DNA of 60,354 nucleotides from Trichococcus patagoniensis (GTDB lineage: Bacteria > Bacillota > Bacilli > Lactobacillales > Aerococcaceae), in assembly GCF_003051085.1 (NCBI RefSeq), contig NZ_QAOM01000020.1, positions 1-60,354 on the forward strand, in the 5' to 3' direction. A program made the translations under genes and the position numbers. The first letter of the stretch is position 1. Each line of letters begins with the position of its first letter. The notes under the pieces were generated by a model. It was not told the DNA's origin. It saw only the letters and a list, made by a program, of their open reading frames with translations, and made no database searches. Of the stretch, positions 17,498-27,626 are shown piece after piece.

Positions 17498-18883
17498 ATG
17501 ACAAAAGATATGACTGCCGGCAGTCCTGCGAAACTGCTTCTGCTGTTCTCGGTCCCGATGCTGATAGGGAATGTTTTTCAACAACTGTACAGTTTAGCGG
17601 ACACGATCATCATTGGCAGGACGATGGGAGTGGATGGGCTGGCTGCCATCGGATCGGTCGGAGGGGTGCTCTTTTTTATCCACGGTTTCGGGATCGGAGT
17701 CACTTCAGGGTTGGGGATTGTCATCGCGCAACGCTTCGGCACGAAAAATGAGGAGCGGATCCGTAAAAGCATCACGACCAGTGTCTGGATAACCCTAGTC
17801 ATGACGGTCTGCATCACCGTGCTGAGCGTTTTGCTCGCGGAAGATATCCTATTGTTCATGAATACCCCAAAAGAAATATTCAAAGAAGCCGAAGCGTATT
17901 TTTTGACCTTGATGTGGGGCTCGGTGGCGATCATGGTATTCAATTTGTTGAGCAACATCTTGCGTTCGCTGGGTGACAGCAAACTGCCGCTCGTCATCCT
18001 GGTGATTTCTTCCATATTGAATGTCGCATTGGATTATGTGTTTATTGTCTGGTTTTCCATGGGAGTCGCAGGCGCAGCACTTGCGACGGTTGCAGCGCAA
18101 TTGTTCGCCAGTTTTCTCTGCTTCTTATACATACGTAAAAAAATGGCAATCCTTCAATTATCCAGTGAAGATTGGCGCATGCAGCCCGCGGACTTCTCTT
18201 TGCCGTTGAAAATTTCGCTACCGATAGGTCTGCAAGCCTCCATCATTTCGATCGGTTTGATTGTATTGCAGAAAAGTCTGAATGGCTTTGGACCGGAAGC
18301 GGTAGGTGGATACGCCATCGCTCAAAAATTGGACATCATGGCAACTTTGCCGATAGCCTCCATCGGTATCGCGATGGCGACTTTCGCAGCCCAAAACTAC
18401 GGGGCCGGATTGTATTCGCGTATTTGGGCAGGCGCGCGCATCAGTTTGCTGCTGTCCTTTGTCTACAGCATTGTTTTAGGAGCAGCGCTTTTGTTCTTCG
18501 GGACTGATCTCATCCGGCTGTTGTTCAATCAGAATGATCCGGTCGTATTGGCATATGCGCATACGTATTTTATTGCGACGGCCAGCTTCTATCTTGTATT
18601 GACGACGTTGATCATTTTGCGGTATACGCTGCAAGGTGTGGGCGACAATGCCGCGCCTACCTTTGGGGGTGTGATGGAGATGGTCGCGCGCGTCCTCGTT
18701 CCATTGGGATTTTCCGGTCTGCTAGGCTACAAGGCTGTCGCCTTTGCCAATCCCGTTGCGTGGGTGGGGGCTGCCATCCCCATGATGTACGCTTATCGTC
18801 AGTTGAAAAGGAAATTGACTCCATTGGAAGAGTACAGATGCAGGGAAGCCGAAGGGGAGCGGTTAGTGGAACTGTCGGATTGA
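17498..18883 (+). CDS. MATE-family multidrug/metabolite exporter
   Basis: Integral membrane antiporter, 461 residues, about twelve helices in two six-helix halves. Seen: N-terminal GSPAKLLLLFSVPMLIGNVFQQLY, ADTIIIGRTMGVDGLAAIG in helix 1-2, and the second-half counterpart GGYAIAQKLDIMATLPIASIGIAMATFAAQNYGAG, all MatE-domain signatures (the long stretch lies at about residues 269-303). ATG 17498 follows GGAGGTGAAGG. It is a single-gene unit. Substrate not predictable; family members export cationic drugs in exchange for Na+ or H+. Confidence 0.88.
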   Translation: MTKDMTAGSPAKLLLLFSVPMLIGNVFQQLYSLADTIIIGRTMGVDGLAAIGSVGGVLFFIHGFGIGVTSGLGIVIAQRFGTKNEERIRKSITTSVWITLVMTVCITVLSVLLAEDILLFMNTPKEIFKEAEAYFLTLMWGSVAIMVFNLLSNILRSLGDSKLPLVILVISSILNVALDYVFIVWFSMGVAGAALATVAAQLFASFLCFLYIRKKMAILQLSSEDWRMQPADFSLPLKISLPIGLQASIISIGLIVLQKSLNGFGPEAVGGYAIAQKLDIMATLPIASIGIAMATFAAQNYGAGLYSRIWAGARISLLLSFVYSIVLGAALLFFGTDLIRLLFNQNDPVVLAYAHTYFIATASFYLVLTTLIILRYTLQGVGDNAAPTFGGVMEMVARVLVPLGFSGLLGYKAVAFANPVAWVGAAIPMMYAYRQLKRKLTPLEEYRCREAEGERLVELSD

Positions 18884-18940
18884 TAATCCATTATTGCTAC
18901 ATATCTAAGTTAATAAACTGATATAAACCGATTCGGAATA

Positions 18941-18949
18941 TGTTATAAT
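18941..18949 (+). promoter_or_regulatory. Extended -10 promoter of tkt
   Basis: TGTTATAAT (18941-18949) is an extended -10. The leader to the tkt start is about 120 nt; no recognised riboswitch or strong terminator hairpin is seen in it. Confidence 0.5.
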
Positions 18950-19078
18950 AGAATGAAATCATGTTTATAAAAGTTGGTTACCCATCAAATGAAATAGTTG
19001 AGGGCAATCCGGCATAGTTCAGGTTGTGTGTTCGTTTAGGAGTTCAATACTAGATTCACTATCTTGAGGAGGAAAAAA

Positions 19079-21082
19079 ATGTTTGATCAAATTGATGAGT
19101 TAGCAGTTAATGCAGTACGTACACTTAGCATAGACGCCGTACAGAAGGCCAATTCAGGGCACCCTGGTTTGCCTATGGGAGCCGCTCCGATGGCATACGC
19201 GCTTTGGACAAAACATTTGAAAGTCAACCCTAAGAACAGTTTGTGGGCAGACCGTGACCGTTTCGTATTATCGGCTGGACATGGGTCATCCATGTTGTAC
19301 AGCTTGTTGCACTTATCCGGCTTCGCTGTAAGCATGGACGATGTGAAGAACTTCCGTCAATTCGGCAGCAAGACACCAGGACATCCGGAAGTGCATGACA
19401 CGGACGGCGTGGAAGCGACAACTGGTCCATTGGGACAAGGTATCGCGAATGCGGTCGGTTTCGCGATGGCGGAAGCGCACTTGGCGGCTACTTACAACAA
19501 AGAGAATTTCCCGGTTGTGGATCACTATACCTACTTCCTGAACGGCGACGGAGATCTGATGGAAGGCATTTCCCATGAAGCAGCCAGCTTGGCTGGCCAC
19601 CTGAAATTGGGCAAACTGATCGGTCTTTACGACTCCAACGACATCTCTTTGGATGGCCCGACATCCAAATCCTTTACGGAAGATGTAGCTGCCCGTTTCG
19701 AAGCGTACGGTTGGCAACATATCTTGGTTAAGGATGGCAACGATCTGGAAGCCATCTCGAAAGCCATCGAAGAAGCGAAAGCTGAAACGGAAAAACCGAC
19801 TCTGATCGAAATCAAAACCATCATCGGCTTTGGTGCTCCTGATGCAGGAACGCATAAAGTGCATGGCGCTCCATTGGGAGCGGAAGGCGTTGCCTTCGCT
19901 AAAGCGGCATACGGCTGTCCGGATGAAGCTTTCTGTGTTCCGGCTGAAGTCACAGCCCGTTTCAATGAAAAAATGGTTGAAGAAGGCCAACAGGCTGAAG
20001 CAGCCTGGACAGCATTGTTCAACGACTACAAAGCGGCTTATCCGGAATTGGCGCAACAATTCGAAGATGCCAGCGCGAACAAATTGCCTGAAGGTTGGCA
20101 AGACAAATTGCCGACTTATGAAGTGGGCAGCGCAGCCAAAGCAAGCCGTGTGACCAGCGCGGAATCCATCCAAGCATTGAGTGAAGCGGTACCGTACTTC
20201 TGGGGCGGTTCTGCAGACTTATCGTCTTCAAACAACACAATGATAAAATCGGCAAGCGACTTTGAGCCGGGCAACTATGCCGGACGCAACATCTGGTACG
20301 GCGTGCGCGAATTCGCGATGGCCGCCATCATGAACGGAATCGTATTGCATGGGGGAACCAGAACATATGTAGGGACATTCTTCGTCTTCACGGATTATCT
20401 GCGCCCAGCGATGCGTTTGGCAGCCATTTCACATTTGCCTGGCACTTACGTGATGACGCACGACTCAATCGCAGTCGGCGAAGACGGCCCGACGCATGAG
20501 CCGGTGGAACACTTGTCCAGCTACCGCGGCATGCCGAACTTGACGGTACTTCGCCCGGCCGACGGCAACGAAGTCAGCGCGGCTTGGGAAATTGCGATTT
20601 CTTCTGAGACCAAACCAACTATGTTGGTGCTGACGCGCCAAAACCTGCCTGTTTTGGAAGGCACTAAAGAAATGGCCCGCGAAGGCGTTAAGAAAGGTGC
20701 TTATGTCCTTTCTCCACAACAAGGCGAAACGCCTGTCGGCATCCTGATCGCAACCGGTTCGGAAGTGAGCTTGGCTGTGGAAGCACAGAAACAATTGCGT
20801 GAAGCTGGAGTGGACGTGTCTGTCGTCTCCATGCCGAGTTTTGACCTGTTCGAAGCCCAAGATGCAGCCTACAAAGAGCAAGTTTTGCCTGGCGCAGTCC
20901 GCGACCGTATGTCCATCGAAATGGGCGCGACCTTCGGTTGGGAACGTTATGTCGGTCTGGATGGCCTTGCATACGGCATCGATACTTACGGCGCAAGCGG
21001 CAACGGCAACGTTGTAATGGCGGAATATGGCTTCACTACTGAAAAAGTGGTTGCAGCCTACCAATCTAAATTCGCAAAATAG
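19079..21082 (+). CDS. tkt: Transketolase
   Basis: Thiamine-diphosphate enzyme of the non-oxidative pentose phosphate pathway, moving two-carbon units between ketoses and aldoses; 667 residues, full length. Seen: N-terminal [20 protein letters not shown], the cofactor motif [19 protein letters not shown] with SND about 30 residues later, the pyrimidine-domain [14 protein letters not shown], and the phosphate-site [22 protein letters not shown] 19079 follows GAGGAGG at 19066-19072. It would process the pentose formed by the arabinoside genes that follow, although no arabinose catabolic genes are in the window. Confidence 0.97.
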   Translation: MFDQIDELAVNAVRTLSIDAVQKANSGHPGLPMGAAPMAYALWTKHLKVNPKNSLWADRDRFVLSAGHGSSMLYSLLHLSGFAVSMDDVKNFRQFGSKTPGHPEVHDTDGVEATTGPLGQGIANAVGFAMAEAHLAATYNKENFPVVDHYTYFLNGDGDLMEGISHEAASLAGHLKLGKLIGLYDSNDISLDGPTSKSFTEDVAARFEAYGWQHILVKDGNDLEAISKAIEEAKAETEKPTLIEIKTIIGFGAPDAGTHKVHGAPLGAEGVAFAKAAYGCPDEAFCVPAEVTARFNEKMVEEGQQAEAAWTALFNDYKAAYPELAQQFEDASANKLPEGWQDKLPTYEVGSAAKASRVTSAESIQALSEAVPYFWGGSADLSSSNNTMIKSASDFEPGNYAGRNIWYGVREFAMAAIMNGIVLHGGTRTYVGTFFVFTDYLRPAMRLAAISHLPGTYVMTHDSIAVGEDGPTHEPVEHLSSYRGMPNLTVLRPADGNEVSAAWEIAISSETKPTMLVLTRQNLPVLEGTKEMAREGVKKGAYVLSPQQGETPVGILIATGSEVSLAVEAQKQLREAGVDVSVVSMPSFDLFEAQDAAYKEQVLPGAVRDRMSIEMGATFGWERYVGLDGLAYGIDTYGASGNGNVVMAEYGFTTEKVVAAYQSKFAK

Positions 21083-21100
21083 ACTTCATAATAAATTAAA

Positions 21101-21138
21101 AGCGGGGGCTGTCTCAAGAGGAGGCAGCCCCCGCTTTG
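21101..21138 (+). terminator. Terminator of tkt
   Basis: AGCGGGGGCTG (21101-21111) pairs perfectly with CAGCCCCCGCT (21125-21135), followed by a short T run. The inner part matches the hairpin ending repeat copy A. Confidence 0.7.
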
Positions 21139-21149
21139 CTTACTGATCA

Positions 21150-21240
21150 GGATTCCGCATCGGAAAATCGGGCGGATCGGATGAAAATCCAGCAGATTAG
21201 CTTCTTACTCCGGCGAACGCAGGCTGCGCATTACTGGAGT
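21150..21240. repeat. Degenerate relative of the three-hairpin element, copy B
   Basis: Between convergent tkt and the ArsR-type gene. One recognisable unit CTCCGGCGAACG...CTGGAG (21208-21239) and, about 50 bp earlier, a dyad TTCCG-CAT-CGGAA (21153-21165). Linkers are hardly recognisable, so this is best seen as a decayed copy. Confidence 0.45.
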
Positions 21241-21264
21241 CCGTCAGTCAATCGGAGGAAAGCC

Positions 21265-21312
21265 AAAAAAACTGCGACCCACTCCTTTCGGAGCGGATCG
21301 CAGCTTTTTTGT
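21265..21312. terminator. Bidirectional terminator between tkt and the ArsR-type gene
   Basis: A near-perfect stem from CTGCGACCCACTCC (21272-21285) to GGAGCGGATCGCAG (21290-21303), flanked by an A run on the left and a T run on the right. Confidence 0.75.
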
Positions 21313-21318
21313 GTCTTG

Positions 21319-22221
21319 TCAGGAATAGTAGGCTTTGAAGTTGATATCCTGGTCATGATTTCCGAATTTCTTGCCAAATAGGGTCATACCTCCGACATGT
21401 GCGGCATCCGGCTTCACTTCGATGCGGATTTCCCATGTTTCGGATGTCGTATCCAAGTCGGATATACTTATTTGAGACAGCGGGTCTCCATCCATATAGG
21501 TACCGTGATGGGTTACCCTGAGTGTCTTCAACAAACCGTATTGGTTCAGATTCGAAGGCCACCAAGATGGATTCAGTTTTCCGCGCGTGTCCGCGAAGTC
21601 ACCGGGACTCGTCCACGTGCCCAACTCAGTTCCATTCAAGGTGAACGTGATATCGGATGGCCAGACATCATTCGAAAAAGGAAATTCCGAACTGATTTCC
21701 ATACTGATGTCAATTTGTTCCAGCGAATCATCAGGAGTCAGAAAATTCGGAGTTTTGTATTCCACATAACCCGAAGTGAACCAAAGGATACTGGCGTCCA
21801 TTCTTCCGGAGTCCATGAAGTATTTCGGCTCATCCACCTGCCCGATGAAGTCTTTGGAATTAGCCAACCCGCACGTCGGAGTGACGTGATAATCTGTGTA
21901 GTGTCCGATCGGGATGGCGGTGTCGAAAGTTTCGAAGGAATGGTAAATTTTCTTCGGAAAATTGATGTCGATATGATCCACTTTCAGGATGGACACTTTT
22001 TGCATGCCGGATATTCCAGGGATTCTTTCCGTTTTGATTATGCCTACGCCTTCAAGTTTTTTGATGTGCTTTGAAATGATGGCACTGCTGAGATTAAGCT
22101 CAAGTGCCAGATCTTTTACATTCATTTTTTGTCTGGATAATAATTGGATGATCTTTAGGCGTACATCGCTGGCCAATACTTCATATACAGCCAAGGATGA
22201 TTCGGATATGTCCAATTGCAT
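21319..22221 (-). CDS. ArsR-type winged-helix regulator with large C-terminal domain
   Basis: Predicted repressor or activator of the divergent arabinan genes, 300 residues, three times the length of ordinary ArsR proteins. Residues 1-80 form an ArsR-like winged helix (DVRLKIIQLL, VKDLALELNLSSAIISKHIKKLEGVGIIKTE). The remaining 220 residues are Trp-, Asp- and Thr-rich, beta-strand-like (for example DITFTLNGTELGTW, WEIRIEVKPD) and look like a beta-sandwich that could sense a sugar; no metal-binding Cys pair is present in the HTH part. Identical TTTAGTTAAC boxes in the shared promoter region are likely targets. Function is inferred from position; the C-terminal fold is not one I can name. Confidence 0.7.
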   Translation of the reverse strand: MQLDISESSLAVYEVLASDVRLKIIQLLSRQKMNVKDLALELNLSSAIISKHIKKLEGVGIIKTERIPGISGMQKVSILKVDHIDINFPKKIYHSFETFDTAIPIGHYTDYHVTPTCGLANSKDFIGQVDEPKYFMDSGRMDASILWFTSGYVEYKTPNFLTPDDSLEQIDISMEISSEFPFSNDVWPSDITFTLNGTELGTWTSPGDFADTRGKLNPSWWPSNLNQYGLLKTLRVTHHGTYMDGDPLSQISISDLDTTSETWEIRIEVKPDAAHVGGMTLFGKKFGNHDQDINFKAYYS

Positions 22222-22241
22222 AAGCTCACCACTTTTCTTAG

Positions 22242-22251
22242 TTTAGTTAAC
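22242..22251. promoter_or_regulatory. TTTAGTTAAC box 1
   Basis: First exact copy, between the ArsR-type promoter and its start, containing the palindrome GTTAAC. This placement would allow autoregulation. Confidence 0.5.
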
Positions 22252-22277
22252 GATAAGGTTGATTATTACTTATGATA

Positions 22278-22306
22278 AATATAGAAGTTTATCATTGAGT
22301 TGTCAA
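22278..22306 (-). promoter_or_regulatory. Promoter of the ArsR-type regulator
   Basis: On the minus strand TTGACA (22306-22301), 17-bp spacer, TATATT (22283-22278). Confidence 0.6.
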
Positions 22307-22410
22307 TGCTTTGTTTTCAGATTGTTTAATAAGTCAATAAGAACCGATGCTTTTGCTACCGACGGACCGAGTATACTGATTTGGAAACTTGCTACAGCAA
22401 CGTTCGGACC

Positions 22411-22420
22411 TTTAGTTAAC
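22411..22420. promoter_or_regulatory. TTTAGTTAAC box 2
   Basis: Second exact copy, followed by CG as in box 1 (TTTAGTTAACCG here). It lies about 50 bp upstream of the -35 of the arabinan operon. Confidence 0.5.
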
Positions 22421-22471
22421 CGATATGTTGATTTAAAGATGTATTTTTTTATCAAAACAACACAATTAGCG

Positions 22472-22500
22472 TTGACAACGTTTGCATACTTATGTATGAT
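22472..22500 (+). promoter_or_regulatory. Arabinan operon promoter with overlapping cre
   Basis: Strong sigma-A promoter TTGACA (22472-22477), 17-bp spacer, TATGAT (22495-22500). TGACAACGTTTGCA (22473-22486) fits the cre consensus with one mismatch and overlaps the -35, suggesting catabolite repression. Confidence 0.65.
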
Positions 22501-22537
22501 TACCTCATAAGTTAATTTTATTAATCTTAGTAAACTG

Positions 22538-22547
22538 TTTAGTTAAC
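22538..22547. promoter_or_regulatory. TTTAGTTAAC box 3
   Basis: Third exact copy, downstream of the arabinan promoter and 8 bp before the ribosome site AAGGAGG. Together boxes 1-3 bracket both divergent promoters, a layout suited to repression by DNA looping. Confidence 0.5.
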
Positions 22548-22558
22548 CAAGTTAGTAA

Positions 22559-24067
<1,509 letters not shown>

Positions 24068-24085
24068 AAAATGGAGGCATTAAAA

Positions 24086-25315
24086 ATGAAAAATGCACAT
24101 AGAAAGTTTTTATCAGCAGCGACGTTGGCAGGCATCACCTTATTGGCAGGTTGCGGTAACGCAAATACGATCACATTCTGGAACCCTTTGACCGGTGATG
24201 ACGGTGCCTACATGGATGCCTTGGTTGCCGAGTACAATGAGACAGACCCTGAATTCCCTGTCGAGAGCGTCATCACAGCGGATATGTACACCAAGATATA
24301 TACAGTCATGAACTCCGGCAAAGATATCCCCGATTTGGCCTTGATCCACGCGGACCGGGTTCCCCAATTCGCTGACCTGGATATGTTGGAGCCGGTCGAA
24401 GGCTTGATGGCAACGCATACCGATCTGACAGCGGATAACTACTTGGAAGTAGCCTGGAATGCGGGCAACTATGAAGGAACGCAATACACGGTTCCGTTGG
24501 ATATCCACGGGAATGCAATGTATTACAATACCGATCTGCTGGAAAAATATGACGCAAACACTTTCCTGGATGATGATGTGGTGACGATTGAAGAAATCCT
24601 TTCCTTGGATGGAAAGCTTGATGAAGGGCAGTATGCCATCAATAATGCTTTGATCGAATGGGTTGCCTTAGCGAACGTCGTCAACATAGGTGGGGATATT
24701 TCCGACGAAGCCGGGAATCCTACCATCAATACGGATGCGATGAAAACGGTAGTCGAACAGTTGAAATCGGTAGCGGATGCAGGCTTGATGTCACCTTACG
24801 GAGAAGATGGCTACGCGATGTTCCAATCGGGAGACGTGTTGTTCTCTACTGACGGAACCTGGACATCCACAGCACATGGTTCAGTTGAAGGCTTGAACTT
24901 CGGCGTTACCAATATTTATTCCGTAACCCCTGACAAATTCACGAACCGTTCTTCGGCCCACTTATTCTCGTTGCTGAACAATGAAGACAGAACCGATGAA
25001 AAAGAACAAGGCGTTGCCGACTTCTTAAGCTGGATGCGTGAAAACTCGATCGACTGGGCAGGCGCCGGTCAAATCGTTGCAAGTAAAGAAGTGTTCGAGA
25101 GCGAAGAATATCAAAAGTACCCACAATCCTTCTTTACGAGTTCAGACGTTGAAAAAGAAGCTTCCTATATTTTCGATTACAAATACTACAGCTATGTCGA
25201 ATCGGCTTTGGCTACCGTTTTATCGGACATGATCTACGGCAACATCGCCATTGATGAAGGCCTGGATCAAGCCCAAAAAACAGTCGAAGATCTGATTGCC
25301 GAAAATGCCAGCTGA
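24086..25315 (+). CDS. ABC transporter sugar-binding lipoprotein (arabino-oligosaccharide)
   Basis: Family 1 extracellular solute-binding protein, 409 residues. Signal: MKNAHRKFL, then a hydrophobic core and lipobox LLAGC at about residues 16-20. Mature part starts with ITFWNPLTGDDGAYMDALV; VPLDIHGNAMYYNTDLLEKY lines the domain interface. ATG 24086 follows GGAGG; an ATG at 24071 would precede the ribosome site. Role resembles Bacillus AraN. It is followed by a hairpin with a T run (25358-25399) that would favour high expression of this subunit over the permeases. Confidence 0.87.
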   Translation: MKNAHRKFLSAATLAGITLLAGCGNANTITFWNPLTGDDGAYMDALVAEYNETDPEFPVESVITADMYTKIYTVMNSGKDIPDLALIHADRVPQFADLDMLEPVEGLMATHTDLTADNYLEVAWNAGNYEGTQYTVPLDIHGNAMYYNTDLLEKYDANTFLDDDVVTIEEILSLDGKLDEGQYAINNALIEWVALANVVNIGGDISDEAGNPTINTDAMKTVVEQLKSVADAGLMSPYGEDGYAMFQSGDVLFSTDGTWTSTAHGSVEGLNFGVTNIYSVTPDKFTNRSSAHLFSLLNNEDRTDEKEQGVADFLSWMRENSIDWAGAGQIVASKEVFESEEYQKYPQSFFTSSDVEKEASYIFDYKYYSYVESALATVLSDMIYGNIAIDEGLDQAQKTVEDLIAENAS

Positions 25316-25357
25316 TCATCCAACCGCAATGGAGTGACAAGGAAGTAATCTGAAAAT

Positions 25358-25399
25358 TCATATGGCATTCTTAATCGGAATCGCCATATGATTTTTTTT
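25358..25399 (+). terminator. Intra-operon attenuating hairpin
   Basis: TCATATGGC (25358-25366) pairs with GCCATATGA (25383-25391), with an inner TTC/GAA pair, followed by eight T. It sits between the binding-protein gene and the permeases, a place where partial termination usually sets subunit ratios. Confidence 0.65.
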
Positions 25400-25413
25400 G
25401 AAAGGAAGATAAT

Positions 25414-26337
25414 ATGCAAACATCTGAAGTTATAACCACCAAAGTCAATGCTAAAGATAACAAGAAAAAAAGCTTTCAATTTCTGTATTTCATAGGACCC
25501 CACTTGATTTTGTTCTTTGTATTTGTACTTTTGCCGATCATATACGGTATTTATTCTTCATTCACACAGTGGAACCTTATTTCCGACCAGACTTGGGTAG
25601 GTTTGAATAATTACAAGACGATTCTGTTGGACCAAGAATCGACGTTCTATTTCCAATTCCGGAATGGGCTGAAAAATACCTTGCTCTTTGTGCTCTACAC
25701 AATCCCTTTCCAAATTCTGTTCCCGCTGATAATCGCAACCGTCATGCAGCATAAAGGACTGAAATTCAAAGGATTGTTCCAAGCTATCTTTTATGTTCCA
25801 GGGCTCGTTTCCGCCTCGGCAGGTGCCTTGATTTGGCTATTGATCTTTAATCCAAGATTGGGCCCGATGAACAACTTGGTCAATTCGGATATCGTTTGGA
25901 CAGCCCAGCAACCCTATGCCTGGATCGTCATCTTCGTGATGTCGATGTGGGGTGCGATCGGGGGCAACCTGATCATTTATCGTTCCGCTATGGCTGGGGT
26001 CTCGGAGGATCTTTACGAAGCAGCTGAAATTGATGGTGCGGGTTCGTTCCGGAAATTCATCAGCATCACGCTTCCTTCCATCCGTTTCCCGTTGTTCTAT
26101 ACATTCGTCATGTCCACTGCAGGTGCATTCAATGTCTACGTTCAGCCTTTGATGGCAACAAACGGAGGGCCTAATCAGTCCACCACCGTTCTGATGATGT
26201 ATATCCGAAACTTGGCATTCGGCTCGGGCGAGTCCGTTGCGGGTATGGCCTCTGCAATGGCCGTCCTGTTGGGACTGGTCATTCTGGCAGTGTCAGCCTT
26301 GCAATTCTATGTCATGACGAAAAGATCGAAGGGGTGA
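25414..26337 (+). CDS. ABC sugar permease, AraP/MalF type
   Basis: Membrane subunit, 307 residues, six main helices. N-terminal KSFQFLYFIGPHLILFFVFVLLP, then the EAA loop EAAEIDGAGSFRKFISITLP at about residues 207-226. ATG 25414 follows AAAGGAAGATAAT. Its stop overlaps the start region of the next permease. No ATPase gene is present in the cluster. Confidence 0.88.
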   Translation: MQTSEVITTKVNAKDNKKKSFQFLYFIGPHLILFFVFVLLPIIYGIYSSFTQWNLISDQTWVGLNNYKTILLDQESTFYFQFRNGLKNTLLFVLYTIPFQILFPLIIATVMQHKGLKFKGLFQAIFYVPGLVSASAGALIWLLIFNPRLGPMNNLVNSDIVWTAQQPYAWIVIFVMSMWGAIGGNLIIYRSAMAGVSEDLYEAAEIDGAGSFRKFISITLPSIRFPLFYTFVMSTAGAFNVYVQPLMATNGGPNQSTTVLMMYIRNLAFGSGESVAGMASAMAVLLGLVILAVSALQFYVMTKRSKG

Positions 26338-26342
26338 AAAAG

Positions 26343-27182
26343 ATGAAAAAAAACAATGTTTCAAAATATTTAGCCTATGCCTTCCTGGTTTTGTTGGCGC
26401 TTGTCTGGTTATTCCCGGCGCTTTTCGGACTGTTCACCTCCTTCAAATCCCAAGGCGATATCATGGACGTGGGCTTCCGGATGTTCCCGGCCAACTGGAT
26501 CGTCACCAATTACCTAAAATTACTGCAGAATACGTCGAGTGCACCGATCATCACGTGGTTCTTTAACTCGTTGTTTGTTTCAACTACGCATGCCTTGTTG
26601 GTTGTGGTAGTCGTCTCCTTGGCTGCATTCGGTTATACAAGGGTCCATTTCAAAGGCCGGGATGCCTTGTTCTATGGCGTGCTTGCCATCTCGATGTTCC
26701 CCTCCGCCGTGAATATCATTCCTTCCTATAAAATAGTGGATTCGCTAGGCTGGGTGAACACTTACTTGGCAGTCATTATCCCAGGCTTGGGCGGCGTCGG
26801 AAATGTATTTTTGGTTCGCCAATTCATGCAGAATATTCCGAAAGAATACGATGAGTCCGCAAGAATGGATGGCGCATCGGATTTCGTGATCTACAAAAAC
26901 ATCATTCTGCCGTTAGTGAAGCCTGTGCTGATCGTTGCGGGCATGTTCTCGTTCGTCGGTTCATGGAATGATTTCCTCTGGCCGACCATCGTGTTGAGCG
27001 ACGTCAAAAAAATGACGATTACAGCCGGTCTGCAGTTGCTGCAGGACTTGTACGGCAACTATGTGATGATCGGGCAACTGATGTCCGCTGCGGTCATCGC
27101 CATGATTCCGACCGTGCTGCTGTTCGTTTTTGCACAGAAATATTTCATTGATTCATTGAATCTCAATGTAGGCATTAAGTAA
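26343..27182 (+). CDS. ABC sugar permease, AraQ/MalG type
   Basis: Second membrane subunit, about 279 residues. EAA loop DESARMDGASDFVIYKNIILP and the C-terminal KYFIDSLNLNVGIK tail are typical of AraQ-like proteins. ATG 26343 has AAGGGGTGA at suitable distance; GTG 26334 is an alternative that would overlap the previous stop codon. Pairs with the 25414 permease for import of arabino-oligosaccharides. Confidence 0.87.
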   Translation: MKKNNVSKYLAYAFLVLLALVWLFPALFGLFTSFKSQGDIMDVGFRMFPANWIVTNYLKLLQNTSSAPIITWFFNSLFVSTTHALLVVVVVSLAAFGYTRVHFKGRDALFYGVLAISMFPSAVNIIPSYKIVDSLGWVNTYLAVIIPGLGGVGNVFLVRQFMQNIPKEYDESARMDGASDFVIYKNIILPLVKPVLIVAGMFSFVGSWNDFLWPTIVLSDVKKMTITAGLQLLQDLYGNYVMIGQLMSAAVIAMIPTVLLFVFAQKYFIDSLNLNVGIK

Positions 27183-27195
27183 CGGGGTGTAGAAG

Positions 27196-27609
27196 ATGAA
27201 AAGGACTTTGGAAAGAAACCTATTAAGAGGCGGTGCCATCTGGAATCTCATCAATGGGATGGTCACAATATTGGGATATGCAACATGGATCAAGACATCC
27301 GGAATTGGTGCGCTGTCCTCCGGGCTGTCATCTGATATCAATTTCGACGGTTCTTTGATCGACTCCGTCTACACGATTGCAGTCGGGTACGGAATTCTGC
27401 AGTTGATCATCGGTGTGTTCAACATCATTGTGGTGCGCAGTCTACGGAATAACCAAATACAGAAACGGGTAATTGTTTGGCTGGGTGGATTGCTCCTCTT
27501 CTCCACCATTACACTGGATGTCATCGGCATCATCATCTACTCGGTGCTGTTCGTCATCTATCAATCACGCAATAAAGCGATCCGATTGGCAAACCAATTG
27601 TCCGTTTAG
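27196..27609 (+). CDS. Small integral membrane protein of unknown function
   Basis: 137 residues with about four hydrophobic spans (roughly 12-32, 58-80, 91-108, 108-123) and a basic N-terminus and C-terminus. Layout resembles DUF4064-type small membrane proteins, but I cannot assign it with certainty. Located 13 bp after the permease and 17 bp before the GH43 lipoprotein, so it is co-transcribed with arabinan uptake; a transporter accessory or envelope role is conceivable. No signal peptide cleavage site is obvious. Confidence 0.65.
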   Translation: MKRTLERNLLRGGAIWNLINGMVTILGYATWIKTSGIGALSSGLSSDINFDGSLIDSVYTIAVGYGILQLIIGVFNIIVVRSLRNNQIQKRVIVWLGGLLLFSTITLDVIGIIIYSVLFVIYQSRNKAIRLANQLSV

Positions 27610-27626
27610 AAAGAAAAGGTGAGGCT

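Noticed and set aside
18950-19078. Riboswitch in the tkt leader
   Set aside because: No aptamer pattern or terminator/antiterminator pair could be made out in the 120-nt leader.
19313-20173. 286-residue minus-strand open frame inside tkt
   Set aside because: Shadow of transketolase; no start signal or recognisable domain.
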